Below are positions 62,977 to 64,000 of a stretch of DNA of 64,000 nucleotides, piece by piece (the stretch's first letter is position 1; every line of letters begins with the position of its first letter). A program made the translations under genes and the position numbers. The stretch covers positions 1,054,001 through 1,118,000 of the forward strand of contig CAVTRT010000003.1 of assembly GCA_963737285.1 (NCBI GenBank), given 5' to 3'. The notes under the pieces were generated by a model. That model was not told where the DNA came from. It did no database searches and saw only the letters and a list, made by a program, of their open reading frames with translations. The DNA is from Trebonia sp963737285 (GTDB taxonomy: Bacteria; Actinomycetota; Actinomycetes; Streptosporangiales; Streptosporangiaceae).

Positions 62977-64000
62977 ATGCGGCTGTTCGTGGGTGATGAC
63001 TGGGCGGAAGATCATCACGATGTCGAGGTGATGGACGAGGCTGGCGGGGTGCTGGCGAGGAGGAGGCTGCCCGAGGGCGTGGCCGGGATGGCGCAGCTGC
63101 ACGAGCTGGTCGGCCGGCACGCTGGCGAGGACGAGGACGCGGCGGAGGTGGTCGTCGGGATCGAGACTGACCGCGGGCCGTGGGTGGCGGCGCTGGTGGC
63201 GGCGGGGTACTCGGTGTTCGCGGTGAACCCGCTGCAGGCTGCGCGGTACCGGGAGCGGCGCGGCGTGTCGGGGGCCAAGAGCGATGCCGGCGACGCGCAC
63301 TCGCTCGCGGACATGGTGCGCACTGACTCTCACCAGCTGCGCCCGGCAGCCGGGGACAGCCCGCAGGCGGAGGCGGTCAAGGTGACCGCGCGGATGCACA
63401 AGACGATGATCTGGGAGCGGACGCGGGCGGTGCAGCGGCTGCGGCACCAGCTGCGCGAGTACTTCCCGGCCGCGCTGGAGGCGTTCGACGACCTGGACGC
63501 CCCTGACGTGCTGGAGCTGCTGGGCAAGGCCCCGGACCCCGAGCGCGCCCGCAGGCTGACCCGCGCCCAGGTCAGCGCGGTACTCAAGCGTGCCCGGCGG
63601 CGCGGCATCGAGGCCAGGGCGGACGCCATCCTCGCGGCGCTGCGGAGCGAGCAGCTGGCCCTGCCGCCTGCCCTGACTGCCGCCTACGCAGGCACCGCCC
63701 GGTCACTGATCGCCCTCATCACCACCCTGAGCGAGCAGGTCAAGGCCCTGCAGCGGCAGGTGGAGGAGGATTTTGGCCGGCACCCGGACGCTGAGGTCTA
63801 CCTGTCCCAGCCAGGACTGGGAAAGGTACTCGCGGCCCGGGTGCTCGGTGAGTTCGGCGACGACCCGCACCGCTACGCCACCGCCAGGAACCGCAAGAAC
63901 TACGGCGGGACCAGCCCCATCACCCGGGCCTCGGGCAAGAAGAAGCTTGTCGCGGCCCGGTTCGTGCACAACGACCGGCTCGTCGACGCCCTCAACGCCT
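62977..64000 (+). CDS. IS110-family transposase/recombinase (3' end outside window)
   Basis: ATG 62977 with GGGAGAG upstream opens a frame still open at the window edge (341 codons). The RuvC-like DEDD domain starts MRLFVGDDWAEDHHDVEVMD (Asp), then VVVGIETDRGPWV (Glu), YSVFAVNPLQAARYRERRGVSGAKSDAGDAHSLAD (two Asp). The Tnp20 domain begins YLSQPGLGKVLAARVLGEFGD and reaches KNYGGTSPITRASGKKKLV, where the catalytic Ser lies. IS110 recombinases insert the element using a bridge RNA. It appears intact so far. Confidence 0.92.
   Translation, partial: MRLFVGDDWAEDHHDVEVMDEAGGVLARRRLPEGVAGMAQLHELVGRHAGEDEDAAEVVVGIETDRGPWVAALVAAGYSVFAVNPLQAARYRERRGVSGAKSDAGDAHSLADMVRTDSHQLRPAAGDSPQAEAVKVTARMHKTMIWERTRAVQRLRHQLREYFPAALEAFDDLDAPDVLELLGKAPDPERARRLTRAQVSAVLKRARRRGIEARADAILAALRSEQLALPPALTAAYAGTARSLIALITTLSEQVKALQRQVEEDFGRHPDAEVYLSQPGLGKVLAARVLGEFGDDPHRYATARNRKNYGGTSPITRASGKKKLVAARFVHNDRLVDALNA

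Overview
The DNA is very GC-rich, with G/C at almost every third codon position, many GTG starts, Tat-type secretion and actinobacterial regulator families (PadR, MocR/PdxR, XRE with DUF5753 or MmyB-like domains, ECF sigma factors). This indicates a filamentous actinomycete of the Streptomyces, Streptosporangiales or Frankia-like type. The window is an accessory, heavily rearranged chromosomal region. It holds no rRNA, tRNA or CRISPR array that I can see, but many transposon and recombinase remnants and about twenty genes broken by single-base frameshifts, internal deletions or insertions. Some frameshifts could be assembly indels. The element insertions and the gene-to-gene fusions cannot be explained that way.

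Layout. 1-3.0 kb: a coiled-coil protein entering from outside the window, then relics of a sugar-binding lipoprotein and a sensor kinase. 3.1-7.1 kb: a PadR regulator with a membrane protein, and a drug-type ABC exporter divergent from a TetR regulator. 7.1-9.95 kb: decayed Tn3, peptidase and GntR relics. 9.98-12.3 kb: a PdxR/MocR regulator and a flavin-type oxidase between two 31-bp direct repeats. 12.6-14.3 kb: a peptidase E gene interrupted by a 959-bp mobile element with 52-bp inverted ends and a 15-bp target duplication, whose only clear gene is a DUF1801 protein. 14.5-17.9 kb: fused tyrosine recombinases and a Tn3 transposase half.

18.0-22.8 kb is the most interesting part. It is a compact peptide-modification (RiPP-like) cassette. 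A good promoter drives a 35-residue Asp/Val-rich peptide gene, followed by a perfect 19-bp hairpin, a SagB-type flavin oxidase and a JmjC/cupin 2-oxoglutarate dioxygenase. An MFS exporter is divergent. No YcaO cyclase, lanthipeptide synthetase, lasso enzyme or radical SAM gene accompanies it, and the peptide has no Cys, so the chemistry cannot be thiazole formation. The cassette lies between Tn3-family remnants and a serine resolvase, which suggests horizontal transfer.

22.8-32.9 kb: resolvase, Tn3 fragments, a complete IS66-type insertion with an 8-bp target duplication, an IS630 relic, an XRE regulator divergent from a short-chain dehydrogenase, and a run of broken oxidoreductases. 32.9-38.0 kb: a TmrB-like resistance kinase and a translationally coupled minus-strand operon (ECF sigma factor, membrane protein, ABC ATPase, ABC membrane protein, membrane protein). 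38.6-40.5 kb: IS66, methyltransferase and Tn3 fragments. 40.6-46.3 kb: an S9 peptidase, an aminoglycoside-type nucleotidyltransferase, a fused FAD oxidoreductase/phosphonatase-like pair and a GNAT acetyltransferase. 47.2-51.4 kb: a secreted YVTN/IPT beta-propeller protein, an integrase relic and a second large coiled-coil protein. 51.7-62.7 kb: more housekeeping-like genes, namely an amidohydrolase, acetoacetyl-CoA synthetase, a TetR plus 14-TM drug exporter operon and a DUF72 protein, mixed with a broken enoyl-CoA hydratase, phospholipase C and DUF2332 gene. 62.98-64 kb: an IS110-family recombinase running out of the window, preceded by a non-coding stretch where such elements encode their bridge RNA.
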